Both the position numbers and the translations under genes were made by a program. DNA of 64,000 nt. It comes from Methylocapsa acidiphila B2. GTDB taxonomy: Bacteria > Pseudomonadota > Alphaproteobacteria > Rhizobiales > Beijerinckiaceae. Every line of letters starts with the position of its first letter. The first letter of the stretch is position 1. The notes beneath the pieces are model-generated. The model did no database searches, was not told the DNA's origin, and saw only the letters and a list, made by a program, of their open reading frames with translations. The stretch covers positions 3,852,741-3,916,740 of the forward strand of contig NZ_KE386496.1 in assembly GCF_000427445.1 (NCBI RefSeq), in the 5' to 3' direction. Below, piece after piece: positions 53,731 through 63,941 of the stretch.

Positions 53731-54591
53731 TCACGCCCGCCGCGCGCCCATCTGGCTGTCGATCCGAAAAGGATGCGCCGGATAGACCCCGAGAATTTTC
53801 AGCTCCTTGCAGAAAAACGCCAGCTCCTCGAGCGCCAGGGCGAGCGCCGGGTCCTCCGGATGGCCGTCGACGTCGGCCAGAAACTGGGTTGCGGTGAATT
53901 CCCCTTCGACCATATAGCTTTCGAGCTTGGTCATGTTCACGCCGTTCGTGGCGAAGCCGCCGAGCGCCTTATAGAGGGCGGCCGGAACGTTGCGCACCCT
54001 GAAAACGAAGCTCGTGACTGTCGGCAAGCCGCGCGGCGCCCAGACGGCCGTCGGCGAGAGCACGACGAAGCGGGTCGTGTTGTGCGGCTCGTCCTCTATA
54101 TCGGCGGCGAGCACGTCGAGATCATAAATCTCCGCCGCCAGCTTGGTCGCGATCGAGGCCCTGGTGGGATCGCCCGCTTCGACGATTTCGCGCGCCGAGC
54201 CGGCTGTATCGCCAGCCACATGCGCCGAAAGGCCGAGCTTGCGAACGATCTTGCGGCATTGGCCGAGCGCATGAACATGGCTGTGGACGGACGCTATGGC
54301 GTCGAGCCGCGCGCCCTTGAGGCCGAGCAATTGAAAGTGAATAGGCAGAAAATATTCGCCGACGATGAAAAGCCCGGCGCTCGGCAAAAGATGATGAATA
54401 TCCGCGACCCGGCCGGCGATGGAGTTCTCGATCGGGATCATTCCGAGCTGCGCCGCGCCTTCGATGACCGCCGTCAGGGCATCTTCGAAGGTGGCGCAGG
54501 GCAGGGGGAGCCAATCCGGATAGGCGTTTCGGCAGGCTATGTCGGAATTTGCGCCCGGCTCGCCCTGATAGGCGATCTTTTTGGCGGTCAT
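53731..54591 (-). CDS. pheA: Prephenate dehydratase
   Basis: Converts prephenate to phenylpyruvate in phenylalanine synthesis. The 286-residue product has the catalytic half (YQGEPGANSDIACRNAYPDW, VIEGAAQLGMIPIENSIAG, DEPHNTTRFVVLS with the conserved TTRF) and a C-terminal ACT domain (TSFVFRVRNVPAALYKALGGFATNGVNMTKLESYM) for feedback control by phenylalanine. It is the monofunctional alphaproteobacterial type without chorismate mutase. Convergent with the unknown membrane gene. Confidence 0.95.
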   Translation of the reverse strand: MTAKKIAYQGEPGANSDIACRNAYPDWLPLPCATFEDALTAVIEGAAQLGMIPIENSIAGRVADIHHLLPSAGLFIVGEYFLPIHFQLLGLKGARLDAIASVHSHVHALGQCRKIVRKLGLSAHVAGDTAGSAREIVEAGDPTRASIATKLAAEIYDLDVLAADIEDEPHNTTRFVVLSPTAVWAPRGLPTVTSFVFRVRNVPAALYKALGGFATNGVNMTKLESYMVEGEFTATQFLADVDGHPEDPALALALEELAFFCKELKILGVYPAHPFRIDSQMGARRA

Positions 54592-54862
54592 GTTTGGCGG
54601 ACCCTTTCGCGCAAGCTTGAGAGCGCATGGCTATGGCATGTTCCGGGCGGCGCCGAAACGTTTTGGCGCGCTTTTAGCTTGCAGCGCGGAGGCGGCGACA
54701 AAAAGTAGCATCGATTCCCCCTTTAATTATGCTGCAATGCAATGTATCTAAGGAGCATGTGATGTTGCGCTGCAGCGTAACGGGCGCCGTCGATCGATTC
54801 GGGCTCGTGAATCGCTGCGCGCCTCGGCCTCAGACGCAAAGGCGGGAGGTCGAGTTAGAGCG

Positions 54863-55477
54863 ATGAAATGTGGTGCGGCAATGGGAACTTACTTTATCGA
54901 GACAGGTAAAATGGCCGGCGGCTTGCTGGGCGCGCTTCTTTTCGCGCTGGTTTTGACCAGCGTGTCCAATCGCATTTTCGCCCATGGAATGCACGCCAAG
55001 CCGACTCATTCGGTCGTCGTCCTGGAAAAGAGCCCCGTCGATGTGAATGCGAGCGCTCCGGCCCCGGTCGTCGCCGAGGCCACGCCGGCGGCGTCGGAGC
55101 CTGCCGCTGCTGTGAGCGAGTCGCGCAGCGTCGTGGCGAGCGAGCCTGCTGCAATGCTTACGGCGCCGGAGAAAAAGGCTGATGCCGAGGAGAAGGGCTG
55201 CGCCTCTTGCGACGCCGTTGAAAAATCTGTCGTCGCCAAGGCTGGGCCGCCTCTCTTTGCGATCGTTGATCGCCCGAAAAACTCGGTCGCCGGTTTGGCG
55301 CATTCGAATTCGCTTCGGGCTCAAGAGGCTAGTTGGACCGTGAATGAGCTCGATCAGTATCTCGCGAGCCCGCATGGAGGCGCCCAGGCCAGCGAGGCCG
55401 AAGCCGCCAAGCGCGCGGATATGATCGATTATTTGCGCCGACTGGCGGATCATCCGCAGCGCGGGCGCAGCAAATAG
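54863..55477 (+). CDS. Degenerate membrane-anchored cytochrome c homologue without haem motif
   Basis: A 204-residue protein laid out like the CycM-type cytochrome c commonly encoded beside pheA: N-terminal helix (GGLLGALLFALVLTSVSNRIFA), Ala/Pro-rich linker, then a cytochrome c fold. The haem site reads CASCD (113-117): both Cys are kept but the axial His is Asp (GAC instead of CAC, 55211-55213). The Met-ligand region (GTKM in relatives) is missing, replaced by PHGGAQASEAEAAK. The folding core (GPPLFAIVDRPKNSVAGLAHSNSL, MIDYLRRLADHP) persists and the frame is intact. A later ATG at 54881 is possible. Probably not an electron carrier in the usual sense. Confidence 0.75.
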   Translation: MKCGAAMGTYFIETGKMAGGLLGALLFALVLTSVSNRIFAHGMHAKPTHSVVVLEKSPVDVNASAPAPVVAEATPAASEPAAAVSESRSVVASEPAAMLTAPEKKADAEEKGCASCDAVEKSVVAKAGPPLFAIVDRPKNSVAGLAHSNSLRAQEASWTVNELDQYLASPHGGAQASEAEAAKRADMIDYLRRLADHPQRGRSK

Positions 55478-55508
55478 GCCCTATATTCCGCTTCTTGGGA
55501 GCGCGTTG

Positions 55509-55537
55509 AAACGCCGCCGGGTTTCCGTGCGGCGTTT
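55509..55537 (+). terminator. Terminator after the cytochrome homologue
   Basis: A perfect 9-bp stem (AAACGCCGC and complement) around an 11-base loop starts 31 bp after the stop and is followed by TTTTCG. Confidence 0.8.
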
Positions 55538-55654
55538 TCGCGTCTATTATGACGCCTAGAGCCTGCGGTCCTGGTCGGAACTCCAACATTTCCTCGCTCG
55601 ATTCACGAGCTGGAGCCGGCGCGCCGAGTCCCTATCTTTCGCCGAAAGGCGATT

Positions 55655-57568
55655 TTGCGCCGCGAGGCAAATTTGACAGCGAATCGATCCCTGCCTTTCC
55701 CCTCGTCCTTCACGCGCCGCTTCTTCCTTCGCCTCCTGGCTGGAAGCCTCGCCGCGCCCGCTGGCTTCGCCCGGGCAGCCGCGACGGCTCAAGAGGTCGA
55801 AAGCCACGGTCTCTCGATTTTTGGCGATCTCGCGCTTCCGCCCGACTTCGATCATTTCGCCTATGTCAATCCCCAGGCGCCGAAGGGCGGCGAGATCGCG
55901 CTCCAGGTCAGCTCGATCTCCGGCAACCAGAATTTCAGCACTTTCAACACTTTGAACGCCTATATCTTGAAGGGCGACGGCGCCGCGGGAATGGGCCTTA
56001 TTTTCGATACGCTCATGACGGGGCATGGGGACGAGCCAGATTCCCTTTATGGGTTGGTCGCCCGCGCCGTCCGCGTCTCCCCCGATAAGAACATTTATCG
56101 TTTTCTGTTGCGCAAGGAGGCGCGCTTCCACGACGGCTCGCCTCTGACCGCGCGCGACGTCGCCTTCTCCTTGAATATTTTGAAGACGAAGGGCCATCCG
56201 TCGATCCGGCAAGCCCTACGGGACATGGACTCCGCCGAAGCCGAGGTGGAGGACGTGGTCGTCGTCCGGCTAAAGCCGCGGCATAGCCGCGAGGCGGCTC
56301 TGATCGTCGCCGGCCAACCGATTTTCAGCGCCGCTTATTATAAGGCGCATCCCTTCGACGAGACGACTCTCGAGCCGCCGCTCGGATCGAGCGCCTATCG
56401 CGTCGGACGTTTCGACCAAGGCCATTTCATCACATTCGAGCGGGAGCCGAATTATTGGGCGAAGGATTTGCCGGTGAATCGCGGGCAAGCCAATTTCGAC
56501 CGCATCCGGTTCGAATATTTCGGCGATCGGAAAGTGGCTTTCGAGGCTTTCAAGGCTGGAGTCTTCACCTTTCGGGAGGAGTTCACCTCGGCGGTCTGGG
56601 CGACCGGCTATGATTTTGCCGCCGTCAAGGACGGTCGCGTGAAGCGTGAGACCCTGCCCGACGAATCGCCCATGGGCACCCAGGGCTGGTTCCTCAATAT
56701 GCGGCGCGACAAGTTCAAGGATATCCGCATTCGCGAGGCGATTGGCCTCGCCTTCGATTTCGAATGGACCAACGCCAATATCATGTATGGCGTCTATTCC
56801 AGAACCGTCTCCTTCTTTCAGAATTCGCCCATGGCTGCGGAGGGAAAGCCTTCGCCGGAGGAACTGGCGCTTCTCGAGCCCTATCGGTCGGAACTCGCGC
56901 CCGCGGTGTTCGACGAGGTCTATTCGCCGCCGAAATCGGACGGCTCCGGGCAGGATCGCGAGCTTTTGCGCCGCGCCAGCGCGCTCTTCGCCGAGGCCGG
57001 CTGCAAGCGTCAAGGCTCGGTCTTGACGCTGCCGGACGGCAAGCCGTTTGAAATCGAATTCCTCGATTTCGACAATTCTCTAGAGCCGCACACCGCGCCG
57101 CTCATCAAGAATCTAAAGCTTCTCGGCGTGGACGCGCGCTATCGCGTCGTGGACGCCGCGCAATATAAGCGGCGGACCGACGCCTTTGACTATGACGTCG
57201 TCACCTCACGCTTTGGTCTCGGCCTCACCCCCGGCGAAGGGATGCGGGGGACCTTCGGTTCGGAGGCGGCGACAATGCCCGGCTCGCGCAATGTGTCCGG
57301 AATTTCCAATAAGGTCGTCGACGCCTTGATCGAGAAGGCGCTCGTCGTCGAGACCCGCGAAGAGTTGACCACAATCTGCCGCGCCATCGACCGCATTTTG
57401 CGGGCTGGACATTCCTGGGTCCCGATGTGGAACAAGCCCAATCATCTCGTCGCCTATTGGGATGTCTTCAGCCGCCCAGACCGCAACCCGAAATATGAGA
57501 TCGGCGTCGTCTCGACCTGGTGGTATGATGAAGATAAAGCCAAGCGCATCAATTTCGTCAGCCGCTGA
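55655..57568 (+). CDS. yejA: ABC transporter solute-binding protein (YejA)
   Basis: A 637-residue exported peptide-binding protein of the oligopeptide (SBP family 5) class. The N-terminus shows a twin-arginine signal (TRRFFLRLLAGSLAAPAG). Typical binding-protein segments are PQAPKGGEIALQ, LYGLVARAVRVSPDKNIYRFLLRKEARFHDGSPLTARDVAFS and FNQ/PMWNKPNHLVAYWD near the C-terminus. It heads the yejABEF operon, which imports peptides such as murein fragments and microcin C-type compounds. The start is a TTG at 55655; a later start in frame is possible, still ahead of the Tat motif. Confidence 0.93.
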   Translation: MRREANLTANRSLPFPSSFTRRFFLRLLAGSLAAPAGFARAAATAQEVESHGLSIFGDLALPPDFDHFAYVNPQAPKGGEIALQVSSISGNQNFSTFNTLNAYILKGDGAAGMGLIFDTLMTGHGDEPDSLYGLVARAVRVSPDKNIYRFLLRKEARFHDGSPLTARDVAFSLNILKTKGHPSIRQALRDMDSAEAEVEDVVVVRLKPRHSREAALIVAGQPIFSAAYYKAHPFDETTLEPPLGSSAYRVGRFDQGHFITFEREPNYWAKDLPVNRGQANFDRIRFEYFGDRKVAFEAFKAGVFTFREEFTSAVWATGYDFAAVKDGRVKRETLPDESPMGTQGWFLNMRRDKFKDIRIREAIGLAFDFEWTNANIMYGVYSRTVSFFQNSPMAAEGKPSPEELALLEPYRSELAPAVFDEVYSPPKSDGSGQDRELLRRASALFAEAGCKRQGSVLTLPDGKPFEIEFLDFDNSLEPHTAPLIKNLKLLGVDARYRVVDAAQYKRRTDAFDYDVVTSRFGLGLTPGEGMRGTFGSEAATMPGSRNVSGISNKVVDALIEKALVVETREELTTICRAIDRILRAGHSWVPMWNKPNHLVAYWDVFSRPDRNPKYEIGVVSTWWYDEDKAKRINFVSR

Positions 57569-57577
57569 CGGCGCCTG

Positions 57578-58666
57578 ATGTTCGCCTATATCGCCCGCCG
57601 CCTCCTTTTGATGATTCCGACGATCCTCGGAATCCTGCTCGTCTCCTTCGCGATCGTGCAATTCGCGCCGGGCGGGCCGGTGGAGCGAATTCTGGCGCAA
57701 TTGCAGGGCGTCGACTCCGGCGCCACTGCCCATTTCGGCGGCGGAGGCGAAATGGGCGCGTCGGGGGGCGGCGATTTCTCCTCGAAATATCGCGGCGCGC
57801 AGGGGCTCGACCCGAAATTCATCGCCGAGCTCGAAAAGCAATTCGGATTCGACAAGCCCGCCTATGAGCGATTCTTCTTAATGGTCAAGAACTACGCGAC
57901 CTTTGATTTCGGACGGTCCTATTTCCGCGACGTGCCTGTGCTGCGGCTCATCAAGGAGAAGCTCCCGGTCTCGATCTCGCTCGGGCTCTGGATGACCCTT
58001 CTCTCTTACGCCATCTCAATTCCACTCGGCGTGAAGAAGGCGGTGAGCGACGGCACGCGCTTCGACGTCTGGACCTCGGCGGTCGTCATCATCGGCTATG
58101 CGATCCCGAGCTTTCTTTTCGCGATCCTTCTCATCGTCCTTTTTTGCGGCGGCTCGTTCTGGCAGATTTTCCCGCTGCGCGGGCTAACTTCGGAGAATTG
58201 GCCGCAGCTTTCGCTTTTCGGCAAGGTCGTCGATTATTTCTGGCATATCGCGTTGCCGGTCACATCCATGACGCTCGGCGCTTTCGCCACCTCGACCTTT
58301 CTCACCAAGAACTCGTTTCTCGACGAGATTCGCAAGCAATATGTTCAGACCGCGCGCATGAAAGGCCTCGCGGAAAACCGCGTTCTCTACGGCCATGTGT
58401 TCCGCAACGCGATGATGATCGTCGTCGCCGGCTTTCCCGGCGCGTTCGTGACGGCGTTTTTCGGCGGCTCGCTCCTTATCGAGACGATCTTTTCATTGGA
58501 CGGCCTCGGCCTCCTCTCTTTCGAATCGATCGTCAATCGCGATTATCCGGTCGTTTTCGCCAATCTTTATATTTTCGCCTTGCTCGGGCTCGTCGTGAAT
58601 CTCTTGTCCGATCTCACCTATATGTGGATCGACCCACGCATCGACTTTGAGACCAGGGAGGTCTGA
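57578..58666 (+). CDS. yejB: Peptide ABC transporter permease (YejB)
   Basis: A 362-residue permease beginning MFAYIARRLLLMIPTILGILLVSFAIVQFAPGGPVERILAQLQG, the normal YejB N-terminus, followed by an acidic/glycine-rich loop (GGGGEMGASGGGDFSSK). The permease motif EIRKQYVQTARMKGLAENRVLYGHVFRNAMM and FSLDGLGLLSFESIVNRDYPV are visible. It starts 9 bp after yejA. Forms the inner membrane channel with YejE. Confidence 0.97.
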   Translation: MFAYIARRLLLMIPTILGILLVSFAIVQFAPGGPVERILAQLQGVDSGATAHFGGGGEMGASGGGDFSSKYRGAQGLDPKFIAELEKQFGFDKPAYERFFLMVKNYATFDFGRSYFRDVPVLRLIKEKLPVSISLGLWMTLLSYAISIPLGVKKAVSDGTRFDVWTSAVVIIGYAIPSFLFAILLIVLFCGGSFWQIFPLRGLTSENWPQLSLFGKVVDYFWHIALPVTSMTLGAFATSTFLTKNSFLDEIRKQYVQTARMKGLAENRVLYGHVFRNAMMIVVAGFPGAFVTAFFGGSLLIETIFSLDGLGLLSFESIVNRDYPVVFANLYIFALLGLVVNLLSDLTYMWIDPRIDFETREV

Positions 58667-58669
58667 GGC

Positions 58670-59842
58670 ATGAGCGCGCCCGCCTCCGACATTGGCCTCG
58701 CCGTGAAGCGCGTCGCGCCTTCCGAGCCGGCGCGGGGCTGGCTTCGCCTGAGCCCGATCAACCAGCGCCGCTTGGCCAATTTCAAGAGCCATAAGCGCGG
58801 CTTGTGGTCATTCTGGATCTTCATGGTCCTGTTCGTGTTGTCGCTCTTCGCCGAATTCATCGCCAACGACCGGCCGATTCTCGTCGTCTACAAGGGCGAA
58901 ATCTTGACGCCGGTTTTCCATGATTACCCGGAGGAGAAATTCGGCGGATTTCTCGCCCGAACCGATTATCGCGACGAGGTCATCGACAAGGAGATCCGCG
59001 AGCACGGCTTCATGATCTGGCCGCCAATCCGCTATTCCTACAAGACGATCAACCGACATTTGCCCACGCCCGCGCCCTCGGCGCCGACCTGGATGTTGAC
59101 CGACGCGCAATGCGCCGCCGCGGCGAAGCGCTTCGCAAAGCTCGATCACGGCGGCTGCGCCGATATCGAGTGGAACTGGCTCGGCACAGACGACCAGGGC
59201 CGAGACGTGCTCGCCAGACTCATTTACGGCTATCGTCTTTCGCTGCTCTTCGGGCTAACCCTGGCGGGGGTCTCCTCCGTCATCGGGATCGCGGCGGGAG
59301 CCGTGCAGGGCTATTTCGGCGGCTGGACCGATCTTGTCTTTCAGCGTTTCATCGAGATCTGGTCATCGCTGCCGCATCTTTATCTTTTGATCATCATATC
59401 CTCGATCATCACGCCGAGCTTCTTCGTGCTTCTCGGCATCTTGCTTTTGTTTTCCTGGGTTCAACTCGTGCATGTTGTGCGCGCTGAATGCCTGCGCACG
59501 CGCAATTTCGAATATGTCAACGCGGCCCGCGCGCTAGGCCTCACCAACGCCGCCATCATCCTCAAGCATGTCCTGCCCAATGCGACCGTGGCGACGCTGA
59601 CCTTCTTGCCTTTCGTTCTCAACGGCTCGATCACGACCCTGACCGCGCTCGACTTTTTGGGCTTCGGCCTGCCGCCGGGCTCGCCCTCGCTGGGCGAGCT
59701 TCTGTTGCAAGGTAAATCGAATCTTCAGGCGCCCTGGCTTGGGCTCACCGGCTTCATCGTCATCGCGCTGATGCTGTCGCTGCTCGTCTTTATCGGGGAG
59801 GCTGTCCGCGACGCTTTCGACCCCAGGAAGACGCTGCGATAG
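58670..59842 (+). CDS. yejE: Peptide ABC transporter permease (YejE)
   Basis: A 390-residue permease starting four bases after yejB ends. It has the YejE features: SPINQRRLANFKSHKRGLWSFWIFM, the large periplasmic loop WPPIRYSYKTINRHLPTP, WNWLGTDDQGRDVLARLIYGYR, and the permease EAA-type loop TRNFEYVNAARALGLTNAAIILKHVLPN, ending RDAFDPRKTLR. Confidence 0.97.
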   Translation: MSAPASDIGLAVKRVAPSEPARGWLRLSPINQRRLANFKSHKRGLWSFWIFMVLFVLSLFAEFIANDRPILVVYKGEILTPVFHDYPEEKFGGFLARTDYRDEVIDKEIREHGFMIWPPIRYSYKTINRHLPTPAPSAPTWMLTDAQCAAAAKRFAKLDHGGCADIEWNWLGTDDQGRDVLARLIYGYRLSLLFGLTLAGVSSVIGIAAGAVQGYFGGWTDLVFQRFIEIWSSLPHLYLLIIISSIITPSFFVLLGILLLFSWVQLVHVVRAECLRTRNFEYVNAARALGLTNAAIILKHVLPNATVATLTFLPFVLNGSITTLTALDFLGFGLPPGSPSLGELLLQGKSNLQAPWLGLTGFIVIALMLSLLVFIGEAVRDAFDPRKTLR

Positions 59843-59918
59843 GCGTGGGGCGGCGCTTGGTCCTTTCAAGATCTATTTTTGCCTAGACGTCGACTTTTAA
59901 TGGAAGCCGCCCCTCTCC

Positions 59919-61544
59919 ATGCCTGAACCCAGCCTCCTCGACGTCCGCGACCTCACCGTGTCTTTCCAGCCGGGCGCTGCCGCGGCGCCTGCCGTCGATG
60001 GCGTCTCCTTCGCGCTGGAGCGCGGGCGCACGCTCGCTCTGGTCGGCGAATCCGGCTCGGGCAAATCGGTGACAGCCCTCTCAATCGTGAGGCTCCTCGC
60101 GCCCGGCGTCTTGCCGAAAGGCCAGGTCCTGTTCAAGGGCGAGAATCTTCTGAACTGTAGCGACGCGCGGCTCCGGGCCATTCGCGGCGCCGAGATCACC
60201 ATGGTCTTTCAGGAGCCGATGACCTCGCTCAATCCTCTGCATCCGATTGAGCGTCAGATTGGCGAAATCCTCGAGCTTCATGGCGCGCGCGGCGCGGAAA
60301 AAATCCGCGCGCGCATCGTCGAGTTGCTCGAGGAGGTGGGCATTCCCGATCCGCGCCAAAGGCTCGGCGCCTTCCCGCATCAATTGTCGGGCGGTCAGCG
60401 CCAAAGAGTCATGATCGCCATGGCGCTCGCCAATCGTCCGGATCTTTTCATTGCGGATGAGCCGACGACCGCGCTTGACGTCACTGTGCAGGCGCAGATC
60501 CTGAACCTCCTGAAGGAGCTGCAGGCGCGTCATGGCATGGCCATGCTGTTTATCACCCATGACCTCGGCATCGTGCGCAAGATCGCGGATGACGTGGCGG
60601 TGATGCAAAAGGGCAAGATCGTCGAGGCGGGAAGCGTCGCGGAAGTCTTCGCCGCGCCGCGCCATCCCTATACGCAAGCCCTCATCGCAGCGGAGCCGAA
60701 AGGGGCGCCGCCGGCAATCGACCTCGCGGCCAAGCCGATCTTCAGCGCGGAGGACGTCCGCGTCTGGTTTCCGATCAAGCGCGGCTTTCTGCGCAAGACC
60801 GTCGGTTTCGTCAAAGCGGTGGACGGAGTCTCGCTCACCGTGCGGGAAGGCGAGACTGTCGGCGTCGTCGGCGAATCGGGTTCAGGAAAAACCACACTCG
60901 GCCTCGCCTTACTGCGCCTGATCCATTCCGAGGGCGGCGTCGTTTTTCTCGGGCGGCGGATCGACGGATTGAAGTTCAAGGCGATGCGGCCGCTCCGACG
61001 CGACATGCAGATTGTGTTTCAAGATCCCTACGGGTCGCTTTCGCCGCGCCTTTCCGTAGGCGACATTGTCGCCGAAGGCCTTCGCGTGCAAAATCCGGCC
61101 TTGAAATTCGCCGAGCGCCGCGAGATCGTCGCGCAGGCTTTGAGCGACACGGGTCTCGATCCGTCCGCGATGGATCGCTATCCGCATGAGTTTTCTGGCG
61201 GCCAGAGACAACGCATCGCGATCGCGCGGGCGATCGTTCTCGAGCCCAAATTCATTGTTCTCGACGAGCCCACGTCCGCACTCGATATGTCTGTGCAGGC
61301 GCAGATCGTCGATCTCCTGCGCGATCTGCAAAAGCGCCGCGGACTCGCTTATCTTTTCATCAGTCACGATCTCAAGGTCGTGCGCGCCTTGGCGAGCGAG
61401 ATCATCGTGATGCGTCAAGGCAAAGTCGTTGAGGCGGGCCCGGCGGCCGCGCTTCTCGCCGCGCCGCGCAGCGACTATACGAAAGCGCTATTCGCCGCCG
61501 CCTTCGAGATCAAGGCCGAGGCCGGCGCCGTTTCGAGCGCTTGA
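59919..61544 (+). CDS. yejF: Peptide ABC transporter ATPase (YejF, duplicated)
   Basis: A 541-residue double ATPase. First half: Walker A GESGSGKS, signature LSGGQRQR, Walker [10 protein letters not shown]. Second half: Walker A GESGSGKT, signature FSGGQRQR and [12 protein letters not shown]. The join lies near residue 270. The fused architecture is the YejF type, powering the YejBE channel. It begins 76 bp after yejE and leads directly into deoB (17 bp). Confidence 0.97.
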   Translation: MPEPSLLDVRDLTVSFQPGAAAAPAVDGVSFALERGRTLALVGESGSGKSVTALSIVRLLAPGVLPKGQVLFKGENLLNCSDARLRAIRGAEITMVFQEPMTSLNPLHPIERQIGEILELHGARGAEKIRARIVELLEEVGIPDPRQRLGAFPHQLSGGQRQRVMIAMALANRPDLFIADEPTTALDVTVQAQILNLLKELQARHGMAMLFITHDLGIVRKIADDVAVMQKGKIVEAGSVAEVFAAPRHPYTQALIAAEPKGAPPAIDLAAKPIFSAEDVRVWFPIKRGFLRKTVGFVKAVDGVSLTVREGETVGVVGESGSGKTTLGLALLRLIHSEGGVVFLGRRIDGLKFKAMRPLRRDMQIVFQDPYGSLSPRLSVGDIVAEGLRVQNPALKFAERREIVAQALSDTGLDPSAMDRYPHEFSGGQRQRIAIARAIVLEPKFIVLDEPTSALDMSVQAQIVDLLRDLQKRRGLAYLFISHDLKVVRALASEIIVMRQGKVVEAGPAAALLAAPRSDYTKALFAAAFEIKAEAGAVSSA

Positions 61545-61561
61545 CCGGTTGAAGTAAGTCC

Positions 61562-62782
61562 ATGCCCCGCGCGATCGTTCTGGTCCTCGACTCCCTCGGC
61601 TGCGGCGGCGCGGAAGACGCCGCAGCCTATGGCGACGCCGGGGCGAATACGCTGGGACATCTCGCCGGCGCCTGCGCCAGCGGGCGGGGGGATCGCGAAG
61701 GTTTCCGTAGTGGCGCCTTGCGCGCGCCCAATCTCGACGCTCTGGGGCTTGGCCTTGTCATCGAAGCGTCGAGCGGAGCCTGGCCCGAGGGGTTTTCCAG
61801 GCCGCGGGCGCCGGGAGCTCTTTGGGGCTACGCGGTCGAACGCGCGCACGGAAAGGACACGCCGGCCGGCCACTGGGAAATGGCGGGAGCGCCGGCGGCT
61901 AAGGCGTTCTTCTTCTTTCCGAGGACAGACCCCTGCTTTCCGCCTGGGCTGACCGAGGCGCTGATCGCCGAAAGCGGAATTCCTGGCGTTCTCGGCAATT
62001 GTCACGCGTCGGGCGTCGAGATTATCGAGAGGCTGGGCGCGGAGCATCTGCGGACCGGAGCGCCGATTTGCTATACCTCGGCCGACTCGGTCTTTCAGAT
62101 CGCCGCGCATGAAGACGCGTTTGGGCTCGAGCGGCTCTATGCGCTTTGCCGGATCGCGCGCCGCCTTTGCGATCCGTTGAATGTCGGGCGCGTTATCGCG
62201 CGGCCCTTCCTCGGGGATGCGGACAAAGGGTTCGAGCGCACGCCTCGCCGTAAGGATTTTGCGATTCCGCCGCCGTTGGGCAATCTTCTCGAAAGGCTTG
62301 TGCATGCCGGCCACGAGATCGTTTCGATCGGCAAGGTCGGGGACATTTTCGCCCATTGCTTCACGGGCCGAGAGGTGAAGCGCGACAGTGACATGGCGCA
62401 TTTCGACGCAACGCTCGAATCGCTGCGCGCGCTTCCGGACGGCGGCTTGATTTTCACCAATTTCGTCGATCTCGACACCGAGTTCGGCCATAGGCGGGAT
62501 ATTGCCGGCTACGCCCGTTGCCTCGAGCGTTTCGACGCCCGCCTGCCGGAGCTTCTCGCCGCCATGCAGCCCGGCGATCTCGCCGTCATCAGCGCCGATC
62601 ACGGAACGGACCCGACTTGGTCCGGTTGTGACCATACGCGCGAGCATGCGCCGATTTTGGCGTTCGGACCCGGAGTCCCGGGTCGAGCGATCGGGCGACG
62701 GGAAAGCTTCGCAGACATCGGCGCGAGCCTCGCCGCGCATCTGGGCCTGCCTGCGACGGCGCAAGGCTCGTCCTTTTTATAG
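61562..62782 (+). CDS. deoB: Phosphopentomutase
   Basis: A 406-residue metalloenzyme of the alkaline-phosphatase fold that interconverts (deoxy)ribose 1- and 5-phosphates in nucleoside salvage. The start [33 protein letters not shown] and the C-terminal [25 protein letters not shown] are signature metal-binding segments; [13 protein letters not shown] contains the substrate-linked loop. Adjacent to upp, forming a small nucleotide salvage pair. Confidence 0.95.
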   Translation: MPRAIVLVLDSLGCGGAEDAAAYGDAGANTLGHLAGACASGRGDREGFRSGALRAPNLDALGLGLVIEASSGAWPEGFSRPRAPGALWGYAVERAHGKDTPAGHWEMAGAPAAKAFFFFPRTDPCFPPGLTEALIAESGIPGVLGNCHASGVEIIERLGAEHLRTGAPICYTSADSVFQIAAHEDAFGLERLYALCRIARRLCDPLNVGRVIARPFLGDADKGFERTPRRKDFAIPPPLGNLLERLVHAGHEIVSIGKVGDIFAHCFTGREVKRDSDMAHFDATLESLRALPDGGLIFTNFVDLDTEFGHRRDIAGYARCLERFDARLPELLAAMQPGDLAVISADHGTDPTWSGCDHTREHAPILAFGPGVPGRAIGRRESFADIGASLAAHLGLPATAQGSSFL

Positions 62783-62801
62783 CGGCCGACAGGAGCAGGA
62801 C

Positions 62802-63446
62802 ATGGCGGACGACGCGCCGGAAGGAGTTCACGTCATCGGCCATCCTCTGGTGCAGCATAAGCTCACCTTGATGCGAGACGGCAAACAGTCGACGAAGAGC
62901 TTCCGGCAACTCCTCAACGAGATCGGAATGTTGCTTTGCTACGAAGTCACGCGCGATCTGCCGCTCGAGATGATCGAGGTCGAGACGCCTGTGGCGAAGA
63001 TGATGGCGCCGGTGATCTCAGGCAAGAAGCTGATTTTTGCGCCCATCCTGCGCGCTGGCGCGGGCTTTCTTGACGGAATGCTGGATCTCGTGCCCTCCGC
63101 GCGGGTCGCGCATATCGGCCTTTATCGCGATCCGAAGACGCTGGAGGCCGTGGAATATTATTTCAAGACTCCGCAGGATCTCCCCGAGAGGCTCGTCATC
63201 CTGATGGACCCGATGCTGGCGACCGGCAATTCCGCCTCGGCCGCCATAGCCGGCTTGAAGAAGCGCGGCGCCAAGGACATTCGGTTCGTCTGCCTTCTCG
63301 CCGCGCCGGAAGGGGTGGCCAAGCTTCGCGGCGCGCATCCGGACGTCGAGATCTGGACCGCAGCAATCGACGAAAGGCTGAACGCGCATGGCTATATCGT
63401 GCCCGGGCTCGGCGACGCGGGCGATCGGATGTTCGGCACCAAATAG
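62802..63446 (+). CDS. upp: Uracil phosphoribosyltransferase
   Basis: A 214-residue salvage enzyme making UMP from uracil and PRPP. Motifs: [50 protein letters not shown], the PRPP loop [19 protein letters not shown] and [16 protein letters not shown] at the end. The ATG at 62802 has AGGAG at good spacing; the open frame upstream to 62502 is a shadow of deoB. Confidence 0.97.
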   Translation: MADDAPEGVHVIGHPLVQHKLTLMRDGKQSTKSFRQLLNEIGMLLCYEVTRDLPLEMIEVETPVAKMMAPVISGKKLIFAPILRAGAGFLDGMLDLVPSARVAHIGLYRDPKTLEAVEYYFKTPQDLPERLVILMDPMLATGNSASAAIAGLKKRGAKDIRFVCLLAAPEGVAKLRGAHPDVEIWTAAIDERLNAHGYIVPGLGDAGDRMFGTK

Positions 63447-63614
63447 CGTCGCGTCGGAGCGTCGCAGGGCGATCTCCATTGCAATGGCGCAGCCTGCGCC
63501 GACCATTGACGCAGCCGAGCGTTCATGTGTATAAGCGCGGCTCTTCCAGCAAGGCATGGCCGTCGACGACGAGCGACGCAGAATGCGATGCGAAAATCCA
63601 GGAACATAGCGTAG

Positions 63615-63881
63615 ATGGCGAATACTCCTTCGGCCAAGAAGGCCGTCCGTAAGATCGAACGGCGCACAAAGATCAACAAGGCGCGCCGGAGCCAAATGAG
63701 GACCTATGTTCGCAAGGTCGAAGAGGCGATCGCGTCGGGCGATTCCGCAGCGGCGGCTGCTGCGCTGCACGCGGCGGAGCCGCTTTTGATGCGCGCCGCG
63801 CAAAAAGGAATTGTCCATAAGAACACGGCCTCGCGAAAGGTTTCTCGCTTGAGCCATCGAGTCGCCGCTTTGGGAAAATAA
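63615..63881 (+). CDS. rpsT: 30S ribosomal protein S20
   Basis: An 88-residue basic protein of full length, starting [39 protein letters not shown] and ending [21 protein letters not shown]20 binds 16S rRNA early in 30S assembly. The 168-bp upstream region probably holds its promoter. It is followed by a strong terminator. Confidence 0.97.
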   Translation: MANTPSAKKAVRKIERRTKINKARRSQMRTYVRKVEEAIASGDSAAAAAALHAAEPLLMRAAQKGIVHKNTASRKVSRLSHRVAALGK

Positions 63882-63914
63882 AGCCCTTGGTACATGACTC
63901 TATTGGACTTTGGG

Positions 63915-63941
63915 AGCCCAGCGCGAGCTGGGCTTTTTTTT
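63915..63941 (+). terminator. Rho-independent terminator of rpsT
   Basis: AGCCCAGC and its complement form a perfect 8-bp stem around GCGA, followed by a run of eight T residues. It lies 34 bp after the rpsT stop. Confidence 0.97.
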
